Assembly (NCBI GenBank): GCA_027073945.1 | Contig: JALTEL010000270.1 | Location: forward strand, 1 to 8,481 | Length of the DNA stretch: 8,481 nt | Direction: 5' to 3' | DNA from: Caldifarciminota bacterium | GTDB taxonomy: Bacteria > WOR-3 > Hydrothermia > UBA1063 > CAJXJZ01 | Shown here: piece after piece, positions 1 through 5,677 of the stretch | Numbering within the stretch: the stretch's first letter is position 1 | How the letters are laid out: every line of letters begins with the position of its first letter | Program-made: the position numbers and the translations under genes | The notes under the pieces: generated by a model | Database searches by the model: none | Seen by the model: only the letters and a program-made list of their open reading frames with translations | What the model was told of the DNA's origin: nothing

Positions 1-2
1 TT

Positions 3-68
3 GTAAAATTGTACAACCAGCTTGAGGAGGTTCATAAGAACAAAAACTGGCACATAAAAGGAGGTTAA
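3..68 (+). CDS. C-terminal end of an unidentified upstream protein (partial)
   Basis: An open frame runs from the window edge to a TAA at 66-68 and encodes 21 residues, ending in NWHIKGG. The visible part is charged and hydrophilic (LEEVHKNKN). Its last codons, AAA GGA GGT, double as a strong Shine-Dalgarno sequence for the small ORF that starts at 75, an arrangement common where one gene is coupled to the next. The fragment is too short to assign to a family. It could also be a chance open frame. Confidence 0.4.
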   Translation, partial: VKLYNQLEEVHKNKNWHIKGG

Positions 69-74
69 ATCCTT

Positions 75-146
75 ATGAAACAATATAATCAGGATACTTC
101 GGTAAACTCTAATTTTGAGGAAGAGGGTTTATTTACTATCTCTTGA
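75..146 (+). CDS. Possible 23-residue small ORF or leader peptide
   Basis: ATG at 75 follows AGGAGG (59-64) with a 10-base spacer, and TGA lies at 144-146. The peptide starts MKQYNQDTS and is acidic in its middle (EEE). It has no hydrophobic segment and no run of one amino acid that would suggest attenuation. The ribosome site sits inside a small hairpin, AAGGA (58-62) pairing with TCCTT (70-74), which could limit its use. The ORF runs into the hairpin-rich region 125-284, so it could be a leader peptide, a true small protein, or the start of a decayed gene. I do not recognise it. Confidence 0.25.
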   Translation: MKQYNQDTSVNSNFEEEGLFTIS

Positions 147-284
147 GAGTGGCATGGAGATTACAGGCAATTCCTGTGAACCCCACTGCATTTAATATAC
201 ACAAATACATCCCGTTGGAGTTTTAATTACGTAAAACAAGCAGGAAGGCCCTGTCAGATAGCTAACTCGGTTGCTATTAAGCCT
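125..284 (+). ncRNA. Candidate structured RNA (riboswitch-like or small RNA), unassigned
   Basis: Several complementary segments nest into one multibranched fold. GGGTTTA (125-131) can pair with TAAGCCT (278-284) using two G-U pairs. CTATC (136-140) pairs with GATAG (257-261). AGTGG (148-152) pairs with CCACT (183-187) and encloses ACAGG/CCTGT (163-167/173-177). GTTTTA (220-225) pairs with TAAAAC (232-237), CAGG (241-244) with CCTG (250-253), and ATAGC (258-262) with GCTAT (273-277). The CTATC/GATAG helix and the ATAGC/GCTAT hairpin exclude each other, as in a switching RNA. The 3' part, GTCAG followed by GCTAACTCG, recalls the conserved 3' end of the ydaO/c-di-AMP riboswitch, but I cannot fit the rest to that consensus. 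No long gene is visible between 147 and 354. Confidence 0.3.
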
Positions 285-318
285 AAATTGCTTTGATTAA
301 ATCGATTTGTGCTATTTG

Positions 319-347
319 TTGATTGACCATATTATTAGCCTTATAAA
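319..347 (+). promoter_or_regulatory. Putative sigma70-type promoter for the ytxG-ytxH-gap operon
   Basis: TTGATT (319-324) and TATAAA (342-347) resemble -35 and -10 boxes and are 17 bases apart. Transcription would begin near 354-355, at or next to the ATG at 355, giving a leaderless or almost leaderless message. That fits the lack of any Shine-Dalgarno sequence in front of 355. AT-rich DNA gives such matches by chance, so this is only a suggestion. Confidence 0.3.
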
Positions 348-354
348 TTTTAAT

Positions 355-687
355 ATGACAGTACTAAAAATTATTCTATACAGCTTTTTGATTTTTCTTT
401 CTGTTGTTGGTATTGTGGTTTTTATTCGTGCCTACATCGTAATAGGAAAGTTAGAGGAGACATTGAAAAGGATAAACAATACCATTGACAGTGTAAACGG
501 AGACTTACCTATTATTGTAGAAAACATAAGGGAAAGCTCAAGGCGTGCCAACAATTTACTGCTTAATTTTGAAAACACTGGCAGAAAAATAAGCAGAAAT
601 GCTGCATGGGTCTCGACATTGGCGTCCATTGTGAAGAATTATTTTGATATAAGGAAAAGAAAAAAGGAGGTCAGCAAAAATGGCTGA
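355..687 (+). CDS. DUF948/YtxG-like single-pass membrane protein
   Basis: This protein of 110 residues has a hydrophobic membrane segment at about residues 5-27, followed by a long hydrophilic helical part with heptad-like spacing (KLEETLKRINNTIDSVN). That is the plan of DUF948 proteins such as Bacillus YtxG, which usually sit beside ytxH, as here. The exact role of the family is unknown; it is linked to envelope or general stress functions. ATG 355 is preferred because it places the membrane helix right at the N-terminus. A TTG at 307 in the same frame would add 16 residues and also lacks a ribosome site. The gene overlaps the next by 8 bases, and its end contains that gene's AAGGAGG. The family call rests on topology and neighbour, not on a strong motif. 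Confidence 0.65.
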   Translation: MTVLKIILYSFLIFLSVVGIVVFIRAYIVIGKLEETLKRINNTIDSVNGDLPIIVENIRESSRRANNLLLNFENTGRKISRNAAWVSTLASIVKNYFDIRKRKKEVSKNG

Positions 688-904
688 GGAAAGAGATGGA
701 GGGTTGTCCCTCGCGACTTTTGTTGCAGGGGTTATAGTTGGAGCTGCTCTGGCGATTCTGATAACACCGGAGCCAGGAACTGAAATGAGAAAGAAGCTGA
801 AAAAAGTTACTGATAAGGCCAGAGACATAGCAACAGAAAAGGCAAAGCAATTACTTGAGACAGAAGAGGAAGAAGAAAAAGAGGAGGAAGCTGATGAAAA
901 CTAA
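680..904 (+). CDS. YtxH-like small membrane protein
   Basis: The protein has 74 residues. One glycine- and alanine-rich membrane helix at about residues 10-29 (FVAGVIVGAALAILITPEPG) is followed by the typical TPEPGTEMRKKL motif, which corresponds to the (A/T)PxxGxxxRxxL signature of the YtxH family. A charged helix follows, then a very acidic tail (EEEEEKEEEADEN). YtxH proteins are membrane-anchored, often stress-linked, and of unknown biochemical function. AAGGAGG at 664-670 lies 9 bases before ATG 680. The stop overlaps the start of gap by 11 bases, and the glutamate-rich GAG/GAA codons of the tail supply gap's ribosome site, so the two genes are probably translationally coupled. Confidence 0.8.
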   Translation: MAEERDGGLSLATFVAGVIVGAALAILITPEPGTEMRKKLKKVTDKARDIATEKAKQLLETEEEEEKEEEADEN

Positions 905-1895
905 AGTGGGGATAAATGGCTTTGGCAGAATTGGCAGACAGGTCTTCAAAATAGCCTTCGACCACCCCAATATTGAATTTGTTGCTGTTAACGACCTTGC
1001 AGACCCAAGAACGCTTGCCACTTTGCTTAAACACGATTCGGTATTCAGAGAATATAAAAAAGAAGTCAGTATTGATGGCGATTACATGGTTGTTGGCGGT
1101 AAAAAAATCAGGGTTTTTGCAGAAAAAGACCCTACCCAAATACCATGGGGAGAACTGGGAGTCAAAGCAGTTGTTGAATCAACAGGGCTTTTCCGTTCAA
1201 GAGACAAAGCAGCTCTTCATTTGAGAAATGGTGTCAGCAAGGTCATCATATCTTCTTCTGCAAAGGGTGTACCTGCGGATATATCTGTTGTTATGGGCAT
1301 TAATGACAACAAGTACGATGCTTCCAAACATCATGTCATATCAAATGTATCCTGCACAACCAATGCATTTGCACATCTTGTCAAAGTAGTGCATGAGAAT
1401 TTCAAGATAAAGAGGGGCATAATGACAACTGTTCATTCGTATACCAATGACCAGAGAATACTTGACCAGCCGCACAAGGATATAAGAAGGGCAAGGGCTG
1501 CTGCTATGTCAATGATACCGACCACAACGAATTCCGCAACCGCTATATATGCAATCTTTCCGGAATTAGAGGGCAAACTTTCGGCAATGTCTTTACGTGT
1601 TCCAACACCCGATGCTTCTCTTGTGGATTTTGCTGTTGAAGTTGAAAAAGCTACAAGCGTTCAAGAGGTTAATGAGACTTACAAAAAAGCAGCCAATAAA
1701 TATTTCGGATATACGGAAGAACCCCTCGTCTCCACGGATTATATAGGCGATTCCCATGCCGGAGTTTTTGACGCCACGCTCACGGTTGTTATTGAGGGCA
1801 CTTTTCTCAAATTATTTGCATGGTATGATAATGAATGGGGCTATTCAACCATGTTAGTCCATTTACTGGACAAAATAGCAAGAGATTTAAATTAG
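894..1895 (+). CDS. gap: Glyceraldehyde-3-phosphate dehydrogenase (NAD-type)
   Basis: This 333-residue cytosolic glycolytic enzyme converts glyceraldehyde 3-phosphate, phosphate and NAD+ to 1,3-bisphosphoglycerate. The N-terminal Rossmann fold shows VGINGFGRIGR (residues 5-15) and NDLAD with Asp34, the residue associated with NAD rather than NADP preference. The catalytic Cys is C154 in SNVSCTTN, and the general base is H181 in TTVHSYT. The C-terminus has the family's WYDNEWGYS (residues 310-318). Length is normal. ATG 894 is chosen because the conserved fold starts at residue 4 and GAGGAGG lies just upstream; the in-frame ATG at 855 would add a lysine/arginine-rich stretch that merely overlaps ytxH. 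Unusual residues are TTTNSATA at 210-217, where most relatives have TTGAAKA, and Q192 where Leu or Ala is common before the proline. Confidence 0.97.
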   Translation: MKTKVGINGFGRIGRQVFKIAFDHPNIEFVAVNDLADPRTLATLLKHDSVFREYKKEVSIDGDYMVVGGKKIRVFAEKDPTQIPWGELGVKAVVESTGLFRSRDKAALHLRNGVSKVIISSSAKGVPADISVVMGINDNKYDASKHHVISNVSCTTNAFAHLVKVVHENFKIKRGIMTTVHSYTNDQRILDQPHKDIRRARAAAMSMIPTTTNSATAIYAIFPELEGKLSAMSLRVPTPDASLVDFAVEVEKATSVQEVNETYKKAANKYFGYTEEPLVSTDYIGDSHAGVFDATLTVVIEGTFLKLFAWYDNEWGYSTMLVHLLDKIARDLN

Positions 1896-1904
1896 GAGGC
1901 AATT

Positions 1905-3728
1905 ATGAAAAAGTTGTTGGTAATAGCAGGAATACTTCTGGCAGGCACTCTGTCTGCACAAATATCAACGGATATATATACCATACAATCTCAAATGGAT
2001 GCAACAGGTGCATCACTATGGGTTGACAGTGTTGTGACTGTATCAGGTGTTGTTACGGCTGGTTATGGAGTTACAGGCTCTGCGAATTTCTTTCTTGAGA
2101 TGAAACAGGGCGGGCCATATAGCGGTATTATGGTGTACGTGCCCGCATCACTCGGTACTTTCCCTGTTAACCTGGGAGATTCTCTCACTGTTACGGGAAC
2201 TGTTTCGGAATATTATGACAATACAGAATTGGGTGTTGCAGATACCAACGATATAGCAAGACAGGGCACAACAACGCTGCCTCCTGTTGCAATTGTTACC
2301 TGTGACTATCTGGATACTACTGCTACCACCACCATACCATGGGATTCAGCAGAAGCCTATGAGGGTGTCCTTGTACAGGTTAAGAATGCTGTTGTGGATA
2401 GTGCTCTTAATGCTGCCGGAAATTTTCAGATTGGAGATGGTACAGGATATGCCTATGTCAGGAATAATTATTCGTACACACCGGCAGTTGGTGACTATCT
2501 AAATGTAACGGGTATTGTGCATACTCATTACAATTATTACAAACTGAGGCCAAGAACAGTGGATGACATAGAATTACTGTCACCGGGATTGACAAATGCC
2601 TATGCCACAGATGTTAATGCAATTAATGTGATTTTCAATACACCTATGGGTTCCTCCGCAGAAGACCCTGCAAAATATGCAATATCTCCTTCGTTGACTG
2701 TTAATAGCGCAACGGTTGATGCCCAGGATGCCAAAGTTGTTCATCTCTCCACGGATGTAATGTTAAATGCTCAGGCATACACCTTGATAGTTCAGGGACT
2801 TACGGATTCAGCGGGAAATGCTGTACCCGAGGATACAATTGTATTCTACGGTGGTTTTACCCCGATAGCACTTATTCAGGGTGATACTGTTGCAGGTGAT
2901 ACTTCCGGTAACTATCCTTCCAATTGGGCGGATAGAGTGGTTACCATAACAGGTGTGGTAACTGCGTCCGAAAATTCATTTACATCTCCATACTTCTTTG
3001 TGCAGCAAGGCGATACAGCATTAACTGGTGTGCAGATATGGGATATTTCAGGTGATTGCTCAAATATTAACGAGGGCGACTCTGTCATTATAGCAGCGCA
3101 GGTGCAGGAGTATCAAGGTGGCACCGAACTTTCGAATATCATATACAAAAATGTTGTTGGGGCTTCTCAGGTTCCAGCTCCCATCAATGTCAATACGGGT
3201 GACCTTATTCCCGGTGCAGGCTTTACTGCAGAAAAATACGAGGGTGTTCTGGTTAAGGTTTCGCATGCAATTGTTACTGATGAAGGGACCGGCGGAGCTT
3301 TCGTAGTTGACGACGGAACCGGCGGCGTGAATGTAACCAATAGGAGCGCTTATTCCTACACACCCCACAACAACGATGCACTTGATGTAACGGGTATTTT
3401 AAGGTTTGTCGCACAACTCTATCCAAGAAGTGATAATGATGTGGTCTTTTTGAATGTGAACGAGGACAGAGCTCAGGCATTTTTGAGATTCAACATCAGG
3501 CCATTGTACAAAGGTAAAGCCTCATTTGAATTTGCCAGTGCAGCTAACGGAAAAGTCGATATTTCCGTTTATAATATAGCCGGCCGCATGCAATTCCACA
3601 GAATAATGAATACTGTACACGGAAGTGTGTACAGTGTAAACTTGCCTGTAATGCACTCAGGTGTCTACTTTGTCAGGTTAAGGCAGGGTAACTTCATATA
3701 TACGAGAAAGACTACAATTCTAAAATAA
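1905..3728 (+). CDS. Secreted protein with duplicated OB-fold-like modules and a T9SS C-terminal sorting domain
   Basis: This 607-residue protein starts with a signal peptide (MKKLLVIAGILLAGTLSAQ, residues 1-19). Residues 43-116 and 345-414 are two copies of an OB-fold-like unit (VTVSGVVTA...GDSLTVTGTVSEY and VTITGVVTA...GDSVIIAAQVQEY), like those in front of ExeM/NucH extracellular nucleases. Each is followed by a second unit starting YEGVLVxV (residues 152-224 and 444-516). An Ig-like domain of SbsA/Big_5 type lies between the copies (about 226-316). The C-terminus has the T9SS type A sorting pattern: VDISVYNIAGR (551-561), SGVYFVRL (585-592) and TRKTTILK at the end. No catalytic nuclease domain is present, so I infer a surface binding or matrix protein. 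AGGAGG overlaps the stop of gap, 9 bases upstream of that of gap's end to ATG 1905, so it is probably cotranscribed with gap. Confidence 0.85.
   Translation: MKKLLVIAGILLAGTLSAQISTDIYTIQSQMDATGASLWVDSVVTVSGVVTAGYGVTGSANFFLEMKQGGPYSGIMVYVPASLGTFPVNLGDSLTVTGTVSEYYDNTELGVADTNDIARQGTTTLPPVAIVTCDYLDTTATTTIPWDSAEAYEGVLVQVKNAVVDSALNAAGNFQIGDGTGYAYVRNNYSYTPAVGDYLNVTGIVHTHYNYYKLRPRTVDDIELLSPGLTNAYATDVNAINVIFNTPMGSSAEDPAKYAISPSLTVNSATVDAQDAKVVHLSTDVMLNAQAYTLIVQGLTDSAGNAVPEDTIVFYGGFTPIALIQGDTVAGDTSGNYPSNWADRVVTITGVVTASENSFTSPYFFVQQGDTALTGVQIWDISGDCSNINEGDSVIIAAQVQEYQGGTELSNIIYKNVVGASQVPAPINVNTGDLIPGAGFTAEKYEGVLVKVSHAIVTDEGTGGAFVVDDGTGGVNVTNRSAYSYTPHNNDALDVTGILRFVAQLYPRSDNDVVFLNVNEDRAQAFLRFNIRPLYKGKASFEFASAANGKVDISVYNIAGRMQFHRIMNTVHGSVYSVNLPVMHSGVYFVRLRQGNFIYTRKTTILK
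2031..2579 (+). repeat. First copy of the OB-fold-like module in the secreted protein
   Basis: Protein-level repeat covering residues 43-225: SGVVTA, then GDSLTVTG, YEGVLVQVKNAVV, GDGTG, YSYTP and the LRPRTVDDIELL end. It aligns in order with the second copy at 2937-3452. The copies have diverged at the DNA level, so the duplication is not recent. Confidence 0.75.
2937..3452 (+). repeat. Second copy of the OB-fold-like module in the secreted protein
   Basis: Protein-level repeat covering residues 345-516: TGVVTA, GDSVIIAA, YEGVLVKVSHAIV, DDGTGG, YSYTP and YPRSDNDVVFL, in the same order as the first copy. The stretch after the second copy leads straight into the sorting domain. Confidence 0.75.
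3612..3635 (+). repeat. Perfect 9-bp inverted repeat inside the sorting-domain coding region
   Basis: ACTGTACAC (3612-3620) and GTGTACAGT (3627-3635) are exact reverse complements around a 6-base loop. The element lies inside the coding sequence of the sorting domain, where an mRNA hairpin or a protein-binding palindrome is possible, but chance is an adequate explanation. Confidence 0.4.
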
Positions 3729-3741
3729 AATTGTTTCACCT

Positions 3742-3772
3742 ATAGATGGGAGGGCCTTGCCCTCCCATCTAT
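3742..3772. terminator. Perfect hairpin between convergent genes, probable shared terminator
   Basis: ATAGATGGGAGGGC (3742-3755) and GCCCTCCCATCTAT (3759-3772) form an uninterrupted 14-bp stem with a 3-base loop. It lies 13 bases after the stop of the secreted-protein gene and 10 bases beyond the stop of the convergent gene, so it can end transcription from both sides. No T-run follows directly: the nearest is CTTTTT at 3788-3793 on the + side and ATTTTATTTT after the hairpin on the - side. Confidence 0.75.
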
Positions 3773-3781
3773 CTCAATAAT

Positions 3782-4060
3782 TCAGTTCTTTTTAATTTTA
3801 TGTGATAGATGTTTGTCTTTTCTGAGCATAGTATAATGATGTTTGCGGGGTGGAATCAAAAGCGTTACCTGAATACTTGCAACTATAGGAGTCCCTCCAG
3901 AGCGCTTAATTTTTGAAGGGGATTTTATTGCTTTACCTGTGCTTTGGTAAACTGCACTGGAGCTATCAATCACAATTACAGTAGTCTTTGGAATATATCC
4001 GATTTTTATGGATGAGCCTGAGATAAGCATGGAGATTGTTAGTATAAGTACACTTGCCAT
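3782..4060 (-). CDS. Hypothetical small exported or membrane-anchored protein (92 aa)
   Basis: This is an unrecognised 92-residue protein. The N-terminus (MASVLILTISMLISGSS) is hydrophobic and fits a short signal peptide or membrane anchor, although it lacks the usual lysine or arginine before the hydrophobic core. The remainder is rich in beta-branched residues (TTVIVIDSSS, PIVASIQVTLLI), suggesting beta structure, and the C-terminus is strongly basic (RKHHYTMLRKDKHLSHKIKKN overall). ATG 4060 is chosen because GGAGG at 4069-4073 lies 8 bases upstream; a GTG at 4075 in the same frame would overlap that ribosome site. The gene stands alone, separated from cdd by about 190 bases, and converges on the + operon. 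It is probably real, because of the good ribosome site and exported-looking N-terminus, but no function can be given. Confidence 0.6.
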   Translation of the reverse strand: MASVLILTISMLISGSSIKIGYIPKTTVIVIDSSSAVYQSTGKAIKSPSKIKRSGGTPIVASIQVTLLIPPRKHHYTMLRKDKHLSHKIKKN

Positions 4061-4068
4061 CTTTATCG

Positions 4069-4073
4069 CCTCC
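4069..4073 (-). promoter_or_regulatory. Shine-Dalgarno GGAGG that sets the start of the 92-aa protein
   Basis: GGAGG on the - strand is 8 bases from ATG 4060. It rules against the GTG at 4075, which would overlap the same bases. Confidence 0.7.
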
Positions 4074-4147
4074 ACTTATTATGCTGCAATTTACATGCCA
4101 TATGAAATGCTTGATACTCAAGGCTTTTACAACGGAATTATCTTATT

Positions 4148-4207
4148 TTTCACATAATTTTACACATGCTCTTTACACAATGAAAACCTTTTCTTATTGG
4201 TGTGTAA
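4148..4207. repeat. Iterated TTTACACA words in the intergenic region
   Basis: TTTACACA occurs at 4159-4166 and 4172-4179, 13 bases apart, and a related TTTCACAT lies at 4148-4155. TGTGTAA at 4201-4207 is the inverted form and makes an inverted repeat with 4173-4179. They lie upstream of the 92-aa protein gene and downstream of cdd. They could be operator half-sites, but the region is very AT-rich and no clear promoter fixes their role. Confidence 0.3.
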
Positions 4208-4215
4208 GATGTTAT

Positions 4216-4258
4216 AAGTAACAGAAAAGTAGATTAAAAATGGAAAATAATGTTACTT
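4216..4258 (-). repeat. 8-bp inverted repeat at the end of cdd, weak terminator candidate
   Basis: AAGTAACA (4216-4223) and TGTTACTT (4251-4258) are exact reverse complements separated by 27 bases. One arm includes the cdd stop codon. The stem is AT-rich, the loop is large and no clear U-run follows, so termination here would be poor. No other hairpin is obvious after the six-gene operon. Confidence 0.3.
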
Positions 4259-4642
4259 TTTCATCTTAAACCCGTTTGGTAACAGATTCTTAATGTTTGT
4301 TTTTATAATACCGTCTTTGTGAATTAGCAGTATTTCAATATTATCCGAAAATTCAAAAATTACCTGACGGCATGCCCCGCATGGATAGGTTGGTTTGCCA
4401 GTAGACGATACAATGGCCAGTTTCTTAAATGTTCGTTCACCACTTGATACTGCTTTGAATATAGCCACTCTTTCAGCACATATGGTCAGGCTGTACGAAG
4501 AATTTTCTATATTGGTGCCGGTATAGATATTCCCGCTTTCCGTGAGCACGGCCGCCCCTACCTTGAAGTTGGAATAAGGGGAATAGGAATTAAGCATGGC
4601 TTTCTTTGCCATTTCTACGAGTTTATTGTCATTTTTGTCCAT
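4253..4642 (-). CDS. cdd: Cytidine deaminase
   Basis: This 129-residue enzyme deaminates cytidine and deoxycytidine to the uridine forms in pyrimidine salvage; the length is typical of the homotetrameric bacterial form. The zinc and catalytic motif is C55-A-E57 (TICAERVA), with the other zinc ligands at C88 and C91 in PCGACRQV. SNFKVGAA (24-31) and GTNIENSSY (42-50) are the usual substrate-binding segments. It is the last gene of the six-gene operon: its ATG shares one base with the cvpA stop (TAATG), and AAAGGA in the cvpA end provides the ribosome site. The C-terminus (LLPNGFKMKK) is the normal end with a short basic tail. No unusual feature was found. Confidence 0.97.
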   Translation of the reverse strand: MDKNDNKLVEMAKKAMLNSYSPYSNFKVGAAVLTESGNIYTGTNIENSSYSLTICAERVAIFKAVSSGERTFKKLAIVSSTGKPTYPCGACRQVIFEFSDNIEILLIHKDGIIKTNIKNLLPNGFKMKK

Positions 4643-5199
4643 TATAGTCCTTTGTTTTTGATGGCCTCTTTTTTCTTTTTGTCAATAGGACCCTTGTACA
4701 TTTCTTCAAATTTTTTCTTGAGTTTTTCTTCCTGCATATCGTAGATTTTTCCGAACGAATCGTGGAATCTCGTAAATACGTAAAGCGCGATACCTGAATT
4801 ATTGATAACCCGTTTCCCGGGTGCACTGAATTGGAACAACACAAAGAGAAAAGCTCCTGCAATAAAAAAACCTTCCAATAAGCCAAGTGCTGCACCCAGT
4901 ATTCTATCTATAAACTCAAGCATGAGAAACTTTGTTATTTTTGCGATTGTATCACCTATAAAACTCAGAAGGAAATAAAAGAAGACGAATATGACAACAA
5001 AGCCTATAATCTTTGCAACTCCCGGATTTGGGACGTATTTTGAAACATAAGCAGCGATCTGACTTGTAAACCTCACTGCTATGTAAATGCCGAGTACCAG
5101 ACCGAATGTTGTGAAGAGCTCCTTTATCAGACCTCTTGCAAAGCCTCTGAGTGTAAAAAAACCTATTATTACAATTGTAAGCAAGTCAAGTCCATTCAA
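4642..5199 (-). CDS. CvpA-family membrane protein
   Basis: This 185-residue inner membrane protein has four predicted helices at about residues 5-22, 29-43, 62-82 and 99-122. It carries the family landmarks RGFARGLIKEL (18-28) and DRILGAALGLLEG (98-110). The C-terminal tail (154-185) is lysine-rich and probably cytoplasmic. CvpA was named for colicin V production in E. coli; in most bacteria its function is unresolved and tied to envelope integrity. The start is TTG 5199, because GGAGAGGG at 5205-5212 lies 5 bases upstream and the conserved first helix begins at once. A nearby ATG at 5195 is in another frame. It overlaps the preceding phosphodiesterase gene by 14 bases and cdd by one. Confidence 0.88.
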   Translation of the reverse strand: MNGLDLLTIVIIGFFTLRGFARGLIKELFTTFGLVLGIYIAVRFTSQIAAYVSKYVPNPGVAKIIGFVVIFVFFYFLLSFIGDTIAKITKFLMLEFIDRILGAALGLLEGFFIAGAFLFVLFQFSAPGKRVINNSGIALYVFTRFHDSFGKIYDMQEEKLKKKFEEMYKGPIDKKKKEAIKNKGL

Positions 5200-5677
5200 T
5201 TTTTCCCTCTCCTTTTTTTAAATTTATTATGCCATAACTTGATTTTCCCGTGAGATACCCGCAGGCTTCACCGGGATTCATAATGATTGTCCCTTTGGAC
5301 TGCATGATTTCTGCTTTATGCGTGTGACCGTATAGTACAGCGTTAAAAACGCCGCTTAAGGCCAATTCTTTCACAAATACAGGTTTGTGCATGATGGCTA
5401 TTTTCGCATGATCTAATTCCACCATGGTGGAGTTTTCAAAATACATATAACTATATTTTTTTGCTTTTTCCATTGTAAACAATAGCTCTCCATCATTATT
5501 TCCTCGTACTATATACAATTTTCCACTGTAAATGGTGTTTATCCAGTCCAGCACAAATGGAGATATAAGGTCACCGAGATGTATAACTTCTCGTATGCCT
5601 TTGTCTTCAAAGATTCTGAAAATTTGCTCCACTTTATTTTTATTATCATGAGTATCGGATATTACACCTATTTCCAG
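5186..5677 (-). CDS. YfcE/MJ0936-type metallophosphoesterase, probable CTG start
   Basis: This is a calcineurin-like phosphodiesterase of about 163 residues with all metal-binding motifs of the YfcE family: D8-T-H10, G35-D36, G59-N-N-D62, H97 and G117-H-T-H120 (numbered from CTG 5677). Relatives are cytoplasmic metal-dependent phosphodiesterases acting on simple phosphodiesters in vitro; the natural substrate here is unknown. The first conserved motif, in EIGVISDTHDN, lies upstream of the only usual start codon (GTG 5632), and the frame is closed by TGA at 5681-5683. Between these points the possible starts are ATT 5680 and CTG 5677. CTG gives the usual family N-terminus M-E-I-G-V-I-S-D-T-H and is 9 bases from AGGAGG. 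It overlaps the UbiA gene by 10 bases and cvpA by 14. Confidence 0.88.
   Translation of the reverse strand: MEIGVISDTHDNKNKVEQIFRIFEDKGIREVIHLGDLISPFVLDWINTIYSGKLYIVRGNNDGELLFTMEKAKKYSYMYFENSTMVELDHAKIAIMHKPVFVKELALSGVFNAVLYGHTHKAEIMQSKGTIIMNPGEACGYLTGKSSYGIINLKKGEGKIEWT

Noticed and set aside
75..296. Longer protein if the UGA codons at 144 and 177 were read as amino acids (selenocysteine, Trp or Gly)
   Set aside because: Clear genes in the window use UGA as stop (for example at 685-687 and 6498-6500). No recognisable family appears in the joined frame, and the hairpins explain the region better.
307..354. TTG 307 as the start of the YtxG-like protein
   Set aside because: There is no ribosome site, and the extra 16 residues precede a complete membrane helix. 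It is not fully excluded.
855..893. N-terminal extension of GAPDH from ATG 855
   Set aside because: It encodes a lysine/arginine-rich stretch that is only another frame of the ytxH tail. The conserved fold and ribosome site point to ATG 894.
3612..3635. LexA-like operator for a downstream gene
   Set aside because: The palindrome lies within a coding sequence and no start codon follows it on either strand within a useful distance.
4629..4895. 88-codon open frame on the - strand inside cvpA
   Set aside because: It is a shadow frame of cvpA, with no membrane segments or motif of its own.
5186..5632. Phosphodiesterase starting at GTG 5632
   Set aside because: It would lose the essential D-x-H metal motif encoded just upstream and has no ribosome site.
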